DNA from: Bog-756 sp963696495
GTDB taxonomy: Bacteria > Actinomycetota > Acidimicrobiia > Acidimicrobiales > RAAP-2
Assembly: GCA_963696495.1 (NCBI GenBank)
Contig: CAVOKJ010000003.1
Span: forward strand, 310,001-374,000
Direction of reading: 5' to 3'
Length of the DNA stretch: 64,000 nucleotides
Part shown: piece after piece, positions 32,535 through 41,818 of the stretch
Layout: each line of letters opens with the position of its first letter
How positions within the stretch are numbered: position 1 is the first letter of the stretch
Program-made: the position numbers and the translations under genes
The notes under the pieces: model-generated
What the model saw: only the letters and a program-made list of their open reading frames with translations
Database searches by the model: none
What the model was told of the DNA's origin: nothing

Positions 32535-33305
32535 ATGCTCGTACTCAGGGAACGACACGGCCACACCGAGGTCCTGACCCTCAACCGGCCGGAGGCGGCC
32601 AACTCCCTCAACCCACCGCTGATGGACGAGCTGGGCCTGGCATTGCAGCAGATCCTCGACGACGTCGATGCCCGGGCCGTCGTGGTCACCGGGGCGGGCG
32701 ACCGCGTGTTCTGCGCCGGGATGGACCTGAGCTCGCTCGGTGGTTGGGACGACCAGGGCCCGGGGAATGACCGGCCCGGCGCCGCGGCCCTGGCCGACTT
32801 CATGGGTGGTACCTATCCCAAACCCCTCATCGCCGCGGTGAACGGGGCCGCCGTCGGGGGAGGCCTCGAGCTGGTCATGGCCTGCGACCTGGTGGTGGCC
32901 TGCGACCGTGCCCGGTTCGGGCTGCCCGAGGTCAAGCGCGGCCTCTACGCGGCCGGCGGCGGCACGTTGTTGTCCACGCGCATCCCCCAGGCCCTCGCCC
33001 TCGAGATCGGTCTGACCGGCCGCCTGATCGGCGCCGACCGGGCCGAGCGCCACGGCCTGGTCAACCAGGTCGTCCCGTCGGCCGACCTCGTGACCACCGC
33101 CATCGCCTTGGCCGACGAGGTGGCGGCCAACGGTCCCCTGGCCGTCCAGTTGACCAAGCGGCTCATGCGCGGCGCGGTGGCCCGCGGCGAGGCCGCCGGA
33201 CTCGCCACTCCCGAGGAGAACAGCTCGATCTTCGGGAGTGAGGACGCGCGCGAGGGCGCGACGGCCTTCATGGAGAAACGGACGGCCACCTTCGTCGGTC
33301 GCTGA
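32535..33305 (+). CDS. Enoyl-CoA hydratase/isomerase
   Basis: A 256-residue crotonase with GDRVFCAGMDLSSLG (oxyanion hole) near residue 58 and NGAAVGGGLELVMACDLVVA near 104. FGLPEVKRGLYAAGGGT provides the first glutamate position in PE. The C-terminal DAREGATAFMEKRTATFVG is typical. AAGGGAG precedes ATG 32535; the much longer in-frame reading upstream is antisense to the P450. It ends at a strong two-part hairpin shared with the convergent MDR gene. Confidence 0.9.
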   Translation: MLVLRERHGHTEVLTLNRPEAANSLNPPLMDELGLALQQILDDVDARAVVVTGAGDRVFCAGMDLSSLGGWDDQGPGNDRPGAAALADFMGGTYPKPLIAAVNGAAVGGGLELVMACDLVVACDRARFGLPEVKRGLYAAGGGTLLSTRIPQALALEIGLTGRLIGADRAERHGLVNQVVPSADLVTTAIALADEVAANGPLAVQLTKRLMRGAVARGEAAGLATPEENSSIFGSEDAREGATAFMEKRTATFVGR

Positions 33306-33358
33306 CCGGGGCCCGACCGGGTCACACCGGGCCCCGGTCCGGGCCCCGGGCCCGGACC
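33306..33358. terminator. Double GC hairpin between convergent genes
   Basis: CCGGGGCCCG (33306-33315) pairs with CGGGCCCCGG (33328-33337), and GGTCCGGGCCC (33336-33346) with GGGCCCGGACC (33348-33358). The pair fills the whole gap between the convergent hydratase and oxidoreductase genes. Confidence 0.6.
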
Positions 33359-33360
33359 GG

Positions 33361-34377
33361 TCAGATGCTGACGATGACCTTGCCCGTGTTGCCGCCGTTG
33401 AACAGCAGATTGAGGGCCTCGACCGAGTGCTCGAGCCCTTCGACCACGTGCTCGCGGTGCTGGATCGACCCGTCCATCACCCATCCGGCCATGGTCGCCT
33501 GGGCCTCGGGGAAGCGGTCCAGATAGTCGAGGATGAGGAAGCCCTCCATGCGAGCCCTCCGGGTGATCAGGCTCAGGTAATTCCGGGGCCCGACCGGCCT
33601 TGCCTCGTTGTACTGCGAGATCGCGCCGCACAGCACGACCCGGGCCTTCATGGCCAGGTTGGCCAGGGCGGCGTCGAGGATCTCCCCGCCGACGTTGTCG
33701 AAGAAGATGTCGATCCCGCCCGGGCACACCTCGGCGAGCCGCCGGCCGACCGGTTCGGAGCGGTAGTTGACGGCGTGGTCGAACCCGAGCTCCGAGGTGA
33801 GCCATGCGCACTTGTCGTCCGAACCGGCGATCCCCACCACGTTCGACGCGCCGGCGATCCGGGCCAGTTGGCCGACCACCGAACCGGTGGCGCCGGCCGC
33901 ACCGGACACGACGACCGTGTCACCCGCCCGGGGCTTGCCCACATCCAACAGCCCGAAGTAGGCGGTGAGGCCGGTGACACCGAAGACACTGAGCGCGACC
34001 GCCGGATCGACACCGGCCGGCAGGGTCGTCATGGCCGCCGCTCCCTCGTCGGCCAGTACGTACTCCTGCCAGCCGGTCATGCCGAAGACGAGGTCCCCCG
34101 GCCGGTAGTTCGCACTGCGACTGGTCACCACCTCACCGATCCCGCCACCGCGCACGACCTCGCCGATGGCGATCGGGGGGAGGTAGCCCGGTGCGTCGTC
34201 CATCCACGTCCGGATGGTGGGATCGATGGACAGGTAGCGGACCCTGATCAGCGCCTGACCGTCGGCCGGCTCGGGGACGCTCGCCGCGTCGTCGAGGCGG
34301 ACCGTCCCCTCGTCGACGAGTCCGGTGGGCCGGGAGGCGAGCAGGTAACGGCGGAAGGTCTCGGTCACAACTGGCAT
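33361..34377 (-). CDS. Zinc-independent MDR NADP-dependent oxidoreductase
   Basis: A 338-residue medium-chain reductase without zinc ligands. GDTVVVSGAAGATGSVVGQL near residue 150 is the dinucleotide-binding turn, and FGVTGLTAYFGLLDVGKP precedes it. This is the prostaglandin reductase/CurA type (leukotriene B4 12-hydroxydehydrogenase-like), which reduces alpha,beta-unsaturated ketones or enoyl groups with NADPH. It stands alone between convergent and divergent neighbours. A role in saturating an enone intermediate is plausible. Confidence 0.88.
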   Translation of the reverse strand: MPVVTETFRRYLLASRPTGLVDEGTVRLDDAASVPEPADGQALIRVRYLSIDPTIRTWMDDAPGYLPPIAIGEVVRGGGIGEVVTSRSANYRPGDLVFGMTGWQEYVLADEGAAAMTTLPAGVDPAVALSVFGVTGLTAYFGLLDVGKPRAGDTVVVSGAAGATGSVVGQLARIAGASNVVGIAGSDDKCAWLTSELGFDHAVNYRSEPVGRRLAEVCPGGIDIFFDNVGGEILDAALANLAMKARVVLCGAISQYNEARPVGPRNYLSLITRRARMEGFLILDYLDRFPEAQATMAGWVMDGSIQHREHVVEGLEHSVEALNLLFNGGNTGKVIVSI

Positions 34378-34495
34378 TCAAGCAGACCACCGGTCCGCCC
34401 CGCCCGCCACCGGCGTTGCCGATGACGGGACCACGGTCGGATCGGCCGGGTCGACAGTGCCGGTCGCGGCCGCGGGACGCTCCACGCCCTTCCTC

Positions 34496-34501
34496 TACTA
34501 T
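34496..34501 (+). promoter_or_regulatory. -10 hexamer upstream of the amidohydrolase
   Basis: TACTAT lies 33 bases before the GTG at 34535, with GGGGAGGA between. A -10 element is plausible, with transcription starting near 34508; no clear -35 is seen. Confidence 0.35.
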
Positions 34502-34534
34502 GCAGGCTGTCGGGGATCCCTTGGGGAGGACGCC

Positions 34535-35803
34535 GTGGGCACGGCAACGACGATCGTCAATGCGAAGGTATTCGATGGGACGAAGTCGCAGGACTGGACG
34601 TCGGTCCGGTTCGTCGACGGCCTGATCACCACGTGCTCGGTCGCCTCGGCCGCCCGAGAGGGCGACGACGTGATCGACGCGGGCGGGGGGACGGTGCTTC
34701 CCGGTCTGATCGACGCCCACGTGCACCTCGTTCCCGGCGCGCTGGCGCAATCGTTGACCTTCGGCGTCACCACCGTTCTCGACATGTTCAGCCAGCCCGA
34801 CCTCGTGGCCAGCGCCAAGGAGCAGGCCGGCTCCCGTCCGGACGTGGCCGACGTGCGTTCCTCGGGTGTCGGTGCCACCGCGCCCGGTGGGCACCCGTCG
34901 ATCATGTACGCCCCGTTCCCGACGTTGACCGCCGCTGACCAGGCCGAGCAATTCGTGGCGGAACGGATGGCTGCGGGCTCGGACTATCTGAAGGTCATCT
35001 CCGGCACCGGGGGCCTCTGGCCCTCGCTGGACCCCGAAACCATCCAGGCCCTGGTCGTTGCCGCCCACGCCCGCGGCTTGATCGTCGTCGCCCACGTGAG
35101 CTCGACGGCCGGCGTCGAAGAGGTGGTATCCGCCGGCGTCGATGTGGTGGCCCATGTCCCCGCCCACGCCGAGCTGGACAAGGCCCTGGTCCAACGCATG
35201 GCCGACGCCGGAATCGTGGTCGGTCCGACGCTGGCCACCATCGAGAACACCCTCGGCGAACCGGGGGGCGCGGCAGTCGCCGGGGACCCACGGCTCGCCG
35301 AGGTGCTCGGCGACACCTGGGTACGCCGGTTGACGTCGGAGACGTCGGGTTGGCACGGCCGGCCACTGCCGCCCTTCTCGCGGGCCGAGGACAACGTGCG
35401 ACGACTGGCCGATGCGGGGATCACACTGCTGGCGGGCACGGATGCCCCGAACCCGGGGACCGTGTTCGGGGCGAGCCTGCACCGGGAGCTCGAACTCCTC
35501 GTCCGGTGCGGCCTCAGCCCGGCACAGGCCCTGGCCGCGGCCACGGCCGGACCGGCACGAGTGTTCGGCCTGGCCGACCGGGGACGTGTCGCCGCCGGGC
35601 AGCGCGCCGACCTGGTCCTCGTGTCCGGCGACCCGTTGACGGACATCACCGAGACGCGCGCCATCGAGCGGATATGGCGCGGGGGCACAGCCTGCGATCG
35701 ACTCGCCTTCGTCGCCAGCGCCGCCGAAGCTGAGCAGCTCGAGGCTTTCGACGCTCAGCTGGCCAAGGCCGTGGCCGCCGTGCGCCAACGTCGGTCCCAC
35801 TGA
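34535..35803 (+). CDS. Metal-dependent amidohydrolase (imidazolonepropionase/prolidase-like)
   Basis: A 422-residue amidohydrolase with all expected metal ligands: HxH in LPGLIDAHVHLVPG (near residue 60), the bridging lysine in YLKVISGTGG, histidines in IVVAHVSS and VAHVPAH, and Asp in LLAGTDAPNPG. The C-terminal GRVAAGQRADLVLVSGDPL closes the beta-sandwich. It hydrolyses a C-N or ester bond of unknown substrate. GTG 34535 follows GGGGAGGA. It serves as a good reference for the gene at 61313, which lacks the HxH. Confidence 0.9.
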   Translation: MGTATTIVNAKVFDGTKSQDWTSVRFVDGLITTCSVASAAREGDDVIDAGGGTVLPGLIDAHVHLVPGALAQSLTFGVTTVLDMFSQPDLVASAKEQAGSRPDVADVRSSGVGATAPGGHPSIMYAPFPTLTAADQAEQFVAERMAAGSDYLKVISGTGGLWPSLDPETIQALVVAAHARGLIVVAHVSSTAGVEEVVSAGVDVVAHVPAHAELDKALVQRMADAGIVVGPTLATIENTLGEPGGAAVAGDPRLAEVLGDTWVRRLTSETSGWHGRPLPPFSRAEDNVRRLADAGITLLAGTDAPNPGTVFGASLHRELELLVRCGLSPAQALAAATAGPARVFGLADRGRVAAGQRADLVLVSGDPLTDITETRAIERIWRGGTACDRLAFVASAAEAEQLEAFDAQLAKAVAAVRQRRSH

Positions 35804-35875
35804 TCCGAGGAAGGGTCCCCCCGGCGGTGGGTCTCCCACGCGCCCCCGAGCAGCCGAACGGTGGATGACACGGCA

Positions 35876-36211
35876 TCAGTCGATGCCGAGCAGCTGCTCG
35901 CTTCCCCAGAGCTCGAGCTCGGCCAGGGCCGGGCGCAGGCCCTCGCCCCGGGCCGTCAGCCGGTAGCTGACGTTGATCGGCGGGCCTTCGTCGACCTGGC
36001 GCGCCACCAGGCCGGCCTCGGTGAGCTCACCGAGCCGCTCGGAGAGGATCCGGTCGCTGATGCCGGGCACATGCCGGACGATCTGCGAGAACCGGAGGGG
36101 ACCGTCGAGGAGCGTCACGATGATCAGCCCGCTCCACCGCTTCCCGAGCAGGGCAAACACCTGGACGATCGCCTCGCAGGCCCCGTGCCCCTCGTCGCCG
36201 TCAGCCGCCAT
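35876..36211 (-). CDS. HxlR-family transcriptional regulator
   Basis: A compact winged-helix regulator of 111 residues if started at ATG 36211 (MAADGDEGHGACEAIV). LLGKRWSGLIIVTLLDGPLR, FSQIVRHVPGISDRILSERL and LTEAGLVARQVDE follow the HxlR pattern. A longer GTG reading from 36289 adds a Gly/Ala/Ser-rich tail encoded by repetitive GC-rich DNA, and I consider it less likely. The single cysteine just before the winged helix is where HxlR sensors often carry a redox-active or ligand-reactive Cys. It is divergent from the alpha/beta hydrolase and probably controls it. Confidence 0.82.
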   Translation of the reverse strand: MAADGDEGHGACEAIVQVFALLGKRWSGLIIVTLLDGPLRFSQIVRHVPGISDRILSERLGELTEAGLVARQVDEGPPINVSYRLTARGEGLRPALAELELWGSEQLLGID

Positions 36212-36375
36212 CGCACAGCCCGGGGGCCCGACGTCGCCGGAGCCCGCCGTCGATTCCGTCGTCGAGCCCGCCGCCGAGCCCGCCGCCACCAGGGCGGCCG
36301 GCGCGGCGTGAGGCCGGACCCGGCGTGACGGTCGTCGGGCCGGTCACGTGCCCGAGATGTGGTCAGATCTGATGG

Positions 36376-37311
36376 ATGGACGAGTACCGACCGCCCGCTG
36401 ACTCGCCGGCCTGGTTCCGACGGGCACTGGACATCCCCCAGACGGACATCGGGTTCACCGTCGACGGCTGCACCATCCACGCCATGGTCTCGGGCAGACC
36501 GGGGACTCGGGGACTGGTCTTCGTCCACGGCGGCGGCGCCCATGCCCACTGGTGGACCCACGTGGCCGCCCTGTTCAGTGCCGAATTCCGGGTGGTGGCC
36601 CTCGACCTGTCCGGCCACGGCGACAGCGGAGGCCGCTCGACCTACTCGCTCGAGCAGTGGACCGACGAGGTGACGGCCTGTGCGGTGGCCGGGGGGATCG
36701 AAGGACCGCCGGTGGTCGTCGGCCACAGCATGGGCGGCTTCGTGACCATCGCCACCGCCGCCCGCCATCCGGGCGAGCTGAGCGGCGCCATCATCTGCGA
36801 CTCCCCGGTGACCGAGCCGGATCCCGAGATCGAGGCCTACCAATTGAGGGAGGCGTTCGGGCACCCCCGGACCTACGCCAGCGTCGACGAGGCGGTCCGC
36901 CACTTCCGCACCATCCCCGCCCAGGACCACTATCTGTCCTACGTCATGGACCATGTGGCCCACCACTCCCTCCGCCCGGTCGAGGGCGGTTGGCAGTGGA
37001 AGTTCGACCCGCGGGTGTTCGAGCAGTTCGGTGGGAGCATCCGTGGCGTCGCCCTCCCCTACCTGTCCCAGGTCCGGTGCCGGCTGGCGCTCCTCCGGTC
37101 GGAGCACGGTCTGGTCACCGCGGACATCGGCCGGTTCATGTACAACGAGCTGGGCCGTGTCACCCCGGTCATCGAGCTGCCCGAGGCCGGTCACCACGCC
37201 ATGCTCGACCAGCCGCTCATCCTGCTCACCGCGCTGCGCACCCTGCTGGCCGACTGGGATCACTCCGAGCCCCGACGTCGCCGGGCCGGGCCGACGCCTC
37301 CCGGCGGCTGA
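36376..37311 (+). CDS. Alpha/beta-hydrolase
   Basis: A 311-residue hydrolase. The oxyanion-hole segment is GLVFVHGGGAHAHWW, the nucleophile elbow VVVGHSMGGFV (Ser near residue 121), and the catalytic histidine is in PEAGHHAMLDQP near residue 274. The acid is likely in or near LRSEHGLVT. It cleaves an ester, lactone or C-C bond; the substrate is not evident. No Shine-Dalgarno precedes ATG 36376, so a very short leader is possible. The HxlR gene lies on the other strand 164 bases away. Confidence 0.86.
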   Translation: MDEYRPPADSPAWFRRALDIPQTDIGFTVDGCTIHAMVSGRPGTRGLVFVHGGGAHAHWWTHVAALFSAEFRVVALDLSGHGDSGGRSTYSLEQWTDEVTACAVAGGIEGPPVVVGHSMGGFVTIATAARHPGELSGAIICDSPVTEPDPEIEAYQLREAFGHPRTYASVDEAVRHFRTIPAQDHYLSYVMDHVAHHSLRPVEGGWQWKFDPRVFEQFGGSIRGVALPYLSQVRCRLALLRSEHGLVTADIGRFMYNELGRVTPVIELPEAGHHAMLDQPLILLTALRTLLADWDHSEPRRRRAGPTPPGG

Positions 37312-37323
37312 CCGGCGCTCGGC

Positions 37324-38340
37324 CTAGCCGACGTTCTGGCGTCCGGACACCCGCTGGCCGGGCCGGTCCAGGTGCTCGGTCGCCGCCGCCGGCAGGCGGT
37401 CACGCACGTCCTCGGGGATCTGGTCCTGGACGGCGTCCACCAACCGCTTGGACCGGGAGCGCAGGGACAGCATCTCGGTGTACTGCTGGTCGTCGCCCTT
37501 CAGCCCCGAGATGAGCGGGGAGTGGGCGATGAAGACGGCCCCGGTGAACATGACGAGGAGGGACAGGGCCTCCAGGGGGCCGTAGACCCCGCTGGTGCGC
37601 AGGTTGTCCCCGAACAGCCCGATGCCGATGGCCATCGAGGCCAGGGGGTCGACCAGCACGAGGGAGGTCTGGGAGGCGGCGATGGGCCCGGCGTGGAAGG
37701 CGTTCTGGGCCAGGAACACCGAGCCCAGGCCGCACAGGGCCAGGGCGTAGGTCTCCCAGTGGGAGAACATGTGGACCCAGTCGGTGGCCACGTAGTCGCC
37801 CACCTTCTTGATGAGGGCGGCGGTGAAGGCGAAGCCCACCGCCCCGGCCGCCCCGAACATGGCCGCCCGCCACCACCGGGGCCCGTGCAGGGCGGCCAGC
37901 ACGGCCACCACCACCACCGCCCCGCAGGCCGAGCCGGCGACGATCCAGCCGAGGGTGGACGGGGAGAGGTTGCCGCCCCCCGGCTGGGCGAAGACGAGGA
38001 ACCCGGCGAGGCCCCCGGCGGCGGCCAGGCAGCCGAGCCACTCCCGCAGCCCGATGCGGAACCGGAACCAGGTGGCCAGCAGCACCACGAGGAACAGCAG
38101 CTCGGTGGTGAGGATGGGCTGGACCTGGCTCAGGTCCCCGAGGTGCAGGGCCACGGCCTGCATGAGGAACGAGGCCACCATGAAGGCGAAGCCGAGCAGC
38201 CACACCCCGCGCCGGAGGGCGTGGGTGAGCAGGCTGAGCGTGAGCGTCGACTCCTCGGGGGCGTCCTCCACCCCCATGCGCTGGAGGAGGCTGGTCAGCG
38301 CGTTGGACAGGGCGGCGGCCAGGGCCAGGGCGTAGACCAT
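37324..38340 (-). CDS. DMT-superfamily (EamA-like) membrane transporter
   Basis: The 338-residue protein has about nine or ten hydrophobic helices from residue 1 to 275, with the internal duplication of the drug/metabolite transporter superfamily: TTELLFLVVLLATWFRF in one half and ASQTSLVLVDPLASMAIGIG in the other. A charged tail of about 60 residues follows and should lie in the cytoplasm. It is 26 bases downstream of the MFS gene, so the two transporters may be co-transcribed. Confidence 0.85.
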   Translation of the reverse strand: MVYALALAAALSNALTSLLQRMGVEDAPEESTLTLSLLTHALRRGVWLLGFAFMVASFLMQAVALHLGDLSQVQPILTTELLFLVVLLATWFRFRIGLREWLGCLAAAGGLAGFLVFAQPGGGNLSPSTLGWIVAGSACGAVVVVAVLAALHGPRWWRAAMFGAAGAVGFAFTAALIKKVGDYVATDWVHMFSHWETYALALCGLGSVFLAQNAFHAGPIAASQTSLVLVDPLASMAIGIGLFGDNLRTSGVYGPLEALSLLVMFTGAVFIAHSPLISGLKGDDQQYTEMLSLRSRSKRLVDAVQDQIPEDVRDRLPAAATEHLDRPGQRVSGRQNVG

Positions 38341-38366
38341 CGGACCCCGACCTCAGATCCCGGTCT

Positions 38367-40148
38367 TCATCGGTCGACCATCGCCCCGGCACCGACCTCG
38401 GCCGACGCCAGGTCACCGGCCTCGAGCATCCCGACGCCCATGTCGTCGGTGAGGGAGAGCTCGGTGTGGACGTACTTTCCGCCGCGCAGCCACGACGCCA
38501 CCGCGGCGATGAAGCTCGTGGCCGCGGCGAAGTCGAACGCCAGGTGCAGGCCGTTCTCGAACGAGGGGGAGATCAGTTTGGGGAAGAAGCTGCGCCCGGT
38601 CAGATAGGCGGCCCGGGTCGGACCGAGGTTGGCCAGGACGTGGTGGGGGACCTCGGTCTGGATCGGATTGAACCCGAGGAAGGCGGCGAACAGGCTGCCG
38701 ATCGGAGGAAGGTGGGACAACTTCTGGGCCTGGGCCACGGGCACGCCCTGGGCGACCAGCCCGTGATAGAGGTCACCCGGGAGCGATGCCGCCAACCCCA
38801 GGGTGACGATCGAGAAGAAGATCCCGATGGACAGCACCTGGGCCGAGTTCATGAAGGTGGCGTTCATGCCGGCACCTGCCCCCCGCTGGTCGGGGGGCAG
38901 GCTGTTCATCACCGCCATCTGGTTCGGCGAGAAGAACATGCCCGAGAACAGCGAGAAGAACAGCACGATCACCGCGAAGGGCAGGTAATCGAAGTTCATG
39001 GGCAGCGTGTCGAGCAGGAGATAGCAGACACCGGCGCCGACCAGGCCGACGGTGGCGATCACGCGGGCACCGTGACGGTCGGCGATCATGCCGGAGATCG
39101 GCCCGGACACCAGGAAGCCGATGGTCAGGGGGACGAGGTAGATCCCGGCCCACAGCGGCGTCTGGGCGAAGTCGTAGCCGTGCTGGGGCAGCCAGATGCC
39201 CTGGAGCCAGATGATCAGCATGAACTGGAGGCCGCCGCGCCCCATGGCCGACAGGAACATGGCGAGGACCCCGGCCGTGTAGGCCCGTATGCGGAACAGG
39301 TGGAGCTGGAACATGGGATTGGCGACCCTGGTCTCGATCACCACGAACGCCACGAGGAGCACCACGCCGCCGATCACCGCCCCGAGGACGAACGGACTCG
39401 TCCAACCCATGGTGTGGCCGCCGTAGGGCTGGATGCCGTAGACGATGCCGACCAGCAGGGCGATGAGCCCGACCGCGAAGGTGATGTTGCCCAGCCAGTC
39501 GATCTTGCTCTCGATGCGGACCCCGTTGTCCTTCAGCTTCAGATAGGCCCAGACCGTCCCGAACAGCCCGAAGGGGACGGACACCAAGAACACCAACCGC
39601 CACTCGATCGGCGCCAGGAGCCCACCGAGGATGAGGCCGAGGAACGACCCGGTCACCAGGGCCACCCCGTTGATCCCCATGGCCTTGCCCCGCTCGTCCT
39701 CGGGGAACGCGTCGGTGATGATGGCGCTCGAATTGGCGAACAGGAACGCGCCGCCCACGCCCTGGCCGACCCTCATCAGGATGATCCACAGGGCCCCGTC
39801 CACTCCGGTCATCCAGGTGACCGACAAGAGGATGGAGAAGACGGTGAACACCGCGAAGCCGAGGTTGTACATGCGGACCCTGCCGTACATGTCGCCCACC
39901 CGGCCGAAGCTCACGACCAGCACCGCGGTGACCAGCAGGAACCCCATCAGGATCCAGAGGAAGTACGACGTGTTGCCCGGGGCCAGCGGCTGGAGGTCGA
40001 TGCCCCTGAAGATGGCGGGCAGCGAGATGATGAGGATCGACGTGTTGATCGTCACCATGAGGATTCCGAGGGTGGTGTTGGAGAGCGCGACCCACTTGTA
40101 GTGATCGCCGTGCGGCTCGGCCTCCGTCCCGGTCTCCACGGTGGTCAT
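38367..40148 (-). CDS. MFS transporter, DHA2 family (14 helices)
   Basis: A 593-residue membrane protein. The N-terminal helices include LGILMVTINTSILIISLPAI and the loop GRVGDMYGRVRMYNLGF, the MFS signature between helices 2 and 3. A GQGVGGAFLFANSSAIITDA stretch matches the antiporter motif. Length and about 14 predicted helices place it with DHA2-type proton-driven exporters of drugs or amphipathic compounds. ATG 40148 follows GGAAGGA; the long upstream reading is not family-like. It is divergent from marR at 40290. Confidence 0.9.
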   Translation of the reverse strand: MTTVETGTEAEPHGDHYKWVALSNTTLGILMVTINTSILIISLPAIFRGIDLQPLAPGNTSYFLWILMGFLLVTAVLVVSFGRVGDMYGRVRMYNLGFAVFTVFSILLSVTWMTGVDGALWIILMRVGQGVGGAFLFANSSAIITDAFPEDERGKAMGINGVALVTGSFLGLILGGLLAPIEWRLVFLVSVPFGLFGTVWAYLKLKDNGVRIESKIDWLGNITFAVGLIALLVGIVYGIQPYGGHTMGWTSPFVLGAVIGGVVLLVAFVVIETRVANPMFQLHLFRIRAYTAGVLAMFLSAMGRGGLQFMLIIWLQGIWLPQHGYDFAQTPLWAGIYLVPLTIGFLVSGPISGMIADRHGARVIATVGLVGAGVCYLLLDTLPMNFDYLPFAVIVLFFSLFSGMFFSPNQMAVMNSLPPDQRGAGAGMNATFMNSAQVLSIGIFFSIVTLGLAASLPGDLYHGLVAQGVPVAQAQKLSHLPPIGSLFAAFLGFNPIQTEVPHHVLANLGPTRAAYLTGRSFFPKLISPSFENGLHLAFDFAAATSFIAAVASWLRGGKYVHTELSLTDDMGVGMLEAGDLASAEVGAGAMVDR

Positions 40149-40262
40149 CGGGTGGTTCCTTCCGTCTCTCCGTCTGCGGCCGGCCGGACGATCCGTCGCC
40201 CCCACCGCCCCGGCGGGGCCGCCGCGGTGCCGGCGGGCCCGACGCCTGCAGGAGCCCATCGG

Positions 40263-40289
40263 TAATATCCATGTACGATACAGGTACTT
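40263..40289. promoter_or_regulatory. -10 and candidate MarR operator between exporter and marR
   Basis: TAATAT (40263-40268) is a near-consensus -10 for the marR gene. TGTACGATACAGGTACT follows directly, containing two GTAC palindromes, before the ATG. Such AT-rich partial repeats are usual MarR sites. MarR probably represses both its own gene and the MFS exporter. Confidence 0.45.
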
Positions 40290-40808
40290 ATGAAAAGTTT
40301 ACCCGGAGCACCACAGCGACCGATCGGCACCGCGCCCGGCTCGGACCCCATCCGCACGATCGAGCTCGAGCTGCTCACCCTCACCCGCAATCTCGAGACG
40401 CTCGGCCGCCGGAGTGCCCTCTACGACCGGGTCGACCGGGCCGGGTACGTGGCGCTGCGCGCCCTCGACCGGATGGGTCCGGTGCCGACCAGGGTCCTGG
40501 CCGATGCCCTGTCGCTGGACGCCTCGACCGTCACCCGGCAGGTGACGGTGCTGGTCGGGGCCGGGCTCGTCGAGCGCAGGGCGAACCCGACCGACGGACG
40601 GTCGTCCGACCTGTCCGTCACCCAACTCGGACGTCAGGTGATGCGGGACGTCGAGCGCGCCCGACACCAGGTGCTCACCGACCTGTTCGCCCACTGGAGC
40701 GAGGCCGATCGCCTGGCCCTCGGTCGGGCGCTCACCCAATTGAACCTCACCCTCGTGGCCCGGGTAGCCGAGCTGTGCGCCCCGCAGGCACCCGAGCAAC
40801 CCCGGTAG
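40290..40808 (+). CDS. MarR-family transcriptional regulator
   Basis: A 172-residue winged-helix regulator. DRAGYVALRALDRMGPVPTR leads into the helix-turn-helix ADALSLDASTVTRQVTVLV, and the wing is ERRANPTDGRSSDLSVT. These are diagnostic of MarR. Members respond to phenolic or amphipathic compounds. Its divergent position next to a DHA2 exporter is the classical arrangement for a repressor of efflux. The ATG has no Shine-Dalgarno and a short leader. Confidence 0.9.
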   Translation: MKSLPGAPQRPIGTAPGSDPIRTIELELLTLTRNLETLGRRSALYDRVDRAGYVALRALDRMGPVPTRVLADALSLDASTVTRQVTVLVGAGLVERRANPTDGRSSDLSVTQLGRQVMRDVERARHQVLTDLFAHWSEADRLALGRALTQLNLTLVARVAELCAPQAPEQPR

Positions 40809-40832
40809 CGGGTGCTCCCGCCAACGACCTCG

Positions 40833-41651
40833 CTACTTCGGAGCGATGCGGTAGACGACCCTCACCTCGGCGGTGGCCTGCTGGGTCCCCGGCTCGAGGG
40901 GAACGGGCGAACCCGAGGTCGTCGGAGAAGCGGCACCGAAGGCACTCGAGTTGGCGTCGATCGGCACCACGCCGTCCGTCGAGTCGCTGATGGAGCAGAT
41001 GCCTCCGAGCGACTCCCCCGCCGCCGCCGCCATCGAGCGGGCATGGGCGGCGGCAGCGGCCACGGCGACGGCACGGGCCTGGCCGTCCACGTCACGGGTG
41101 TTGCTGACCGAATAGGACAGGCCGTCGATGCGGATGGCATTGCCGACGGAGGCGGCCGCCGTGTCGATCGTCCGGCCGGCCGTCGACAGGTCGTGGGTCG
41201 TCACCACGAGCGTGTTCGAGACCTGGTAGCCGGTGATGACCCCGGTCGGGGTGGTGTCGGGGGCGATGGAGAAGTCGGTCGACTGGATGCCCGATGACGC
41301 GACTCCCGAGGAGCCGAGCGCTGTCGTCAACGTCGTAGCCCTGGCGTTGGCGTCGGACAGCGCCGACGCCGCCGTCGGGTCCGACACGGTGATCCCGATG
41401 GTGATCGTGAGCGTGTCGGGTGTCGCCGACGCCTGCCCGGCGGCGTCCACAGTCATCGTCGCCGCCCCCGACGAGCAGGTGGTCGTGGTCGTCGTGGCCC
41501 CGGCACTGGTCCCGCAGGCCGCCGCCCCCACGGCCAGCGTCGCCAGCGCGGCCACCAGTCCTACGGTCCCTCCACGCCCCTGCCACCGTGGTCGCGTCGG
41601 GGCGGAACCCTGGCGCGCCGAAGGATCAGCCGAAGGATCAACCGTGGTCAT
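40833..41651 (-). CDS. SIMPL (DUF541) domain lipoprotein
   Basis: A 272-residue protein with a hydrophobic export segment at about 30-46 ending in AVGAAACGTS, a slightly atypical lipobox, so it is probably a lipoprotein. A run of six threonines (TTTTTT) follows. The rest is a SIMPL domain: ATMTVDAAGQASATPDTLTI, then YQVSNTLVVTTHDLSTAG and VDGQARAVAVAAAAAHARSM. SIMPL proteins are secreted or envelope proteins of unclear role. ATG 41651 follows AGGGAG. Confidence 0.85.
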   Translation of the reverse strand: MTTVDPSADPSARQGSAPTRPRWQGRGGTVGLVAALATLAVGAAACGTSAGATTTTTTCSSGAATMTVDAAGQASATPDTLTITIGITVSDPTAASALSDANARATTLTTALGSSGVASSGIQSTDFSIAPDTTPTGVITGYQVSNTLVVTTHDLSTAGRTIDTAAASVGNAIRIDGLSYSVSNTRDVDGQARAVAVAAAAAHARSMAAAAGESLGGICSISDSTDGVVPIDANSSAFGAASPTTSGSPVPLEPGTQQATAEVRVVYRIAPK

Positions 41652-41783
41652 GGCAAGCTCCCTGTCCTGGCCGTCTGCTCCGGGACCCTCGCCCCGGCAC
41701 CAGTAGCTACGAACGACGGTGGGACCGGGTTGACACGGAGGCCGCCGGACACGGTCGGCACCGGATCGACGCGGCGGGCGGGA

Positions 41784-41818
41784 GTAGGCAGGCGGCGGCG
41801 CCTCCGCCTGCCTACAAT
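41784..41818. promoter_or_regulatory. 12-bp perfect hairpin abutting a TACAAT hexamer
   Basis: GTAGGCAGGCGG (41784-41795) pairs with CCGCCTGCCTAC (41804-41815) around eight bases. TACAAT (41813-41818) overlaps the right arm and could be a -10. The 317-base region 41652-41968 between the divergent SIMPL and zinc-ribbon genes holds this element and otherwise no convincing gene. A GTG frame from 41842 exists but runs into the zinc-ribbon gene out of frame. Confidence 0.45.

Noticed and set aside
38466..40265. A 599-codon plus-strand frame
   Set aside because: Antisense to the MFS exporter. It is rich in His, Gly, Glu and Gln, as expected for the complement of membrane-protein codons.
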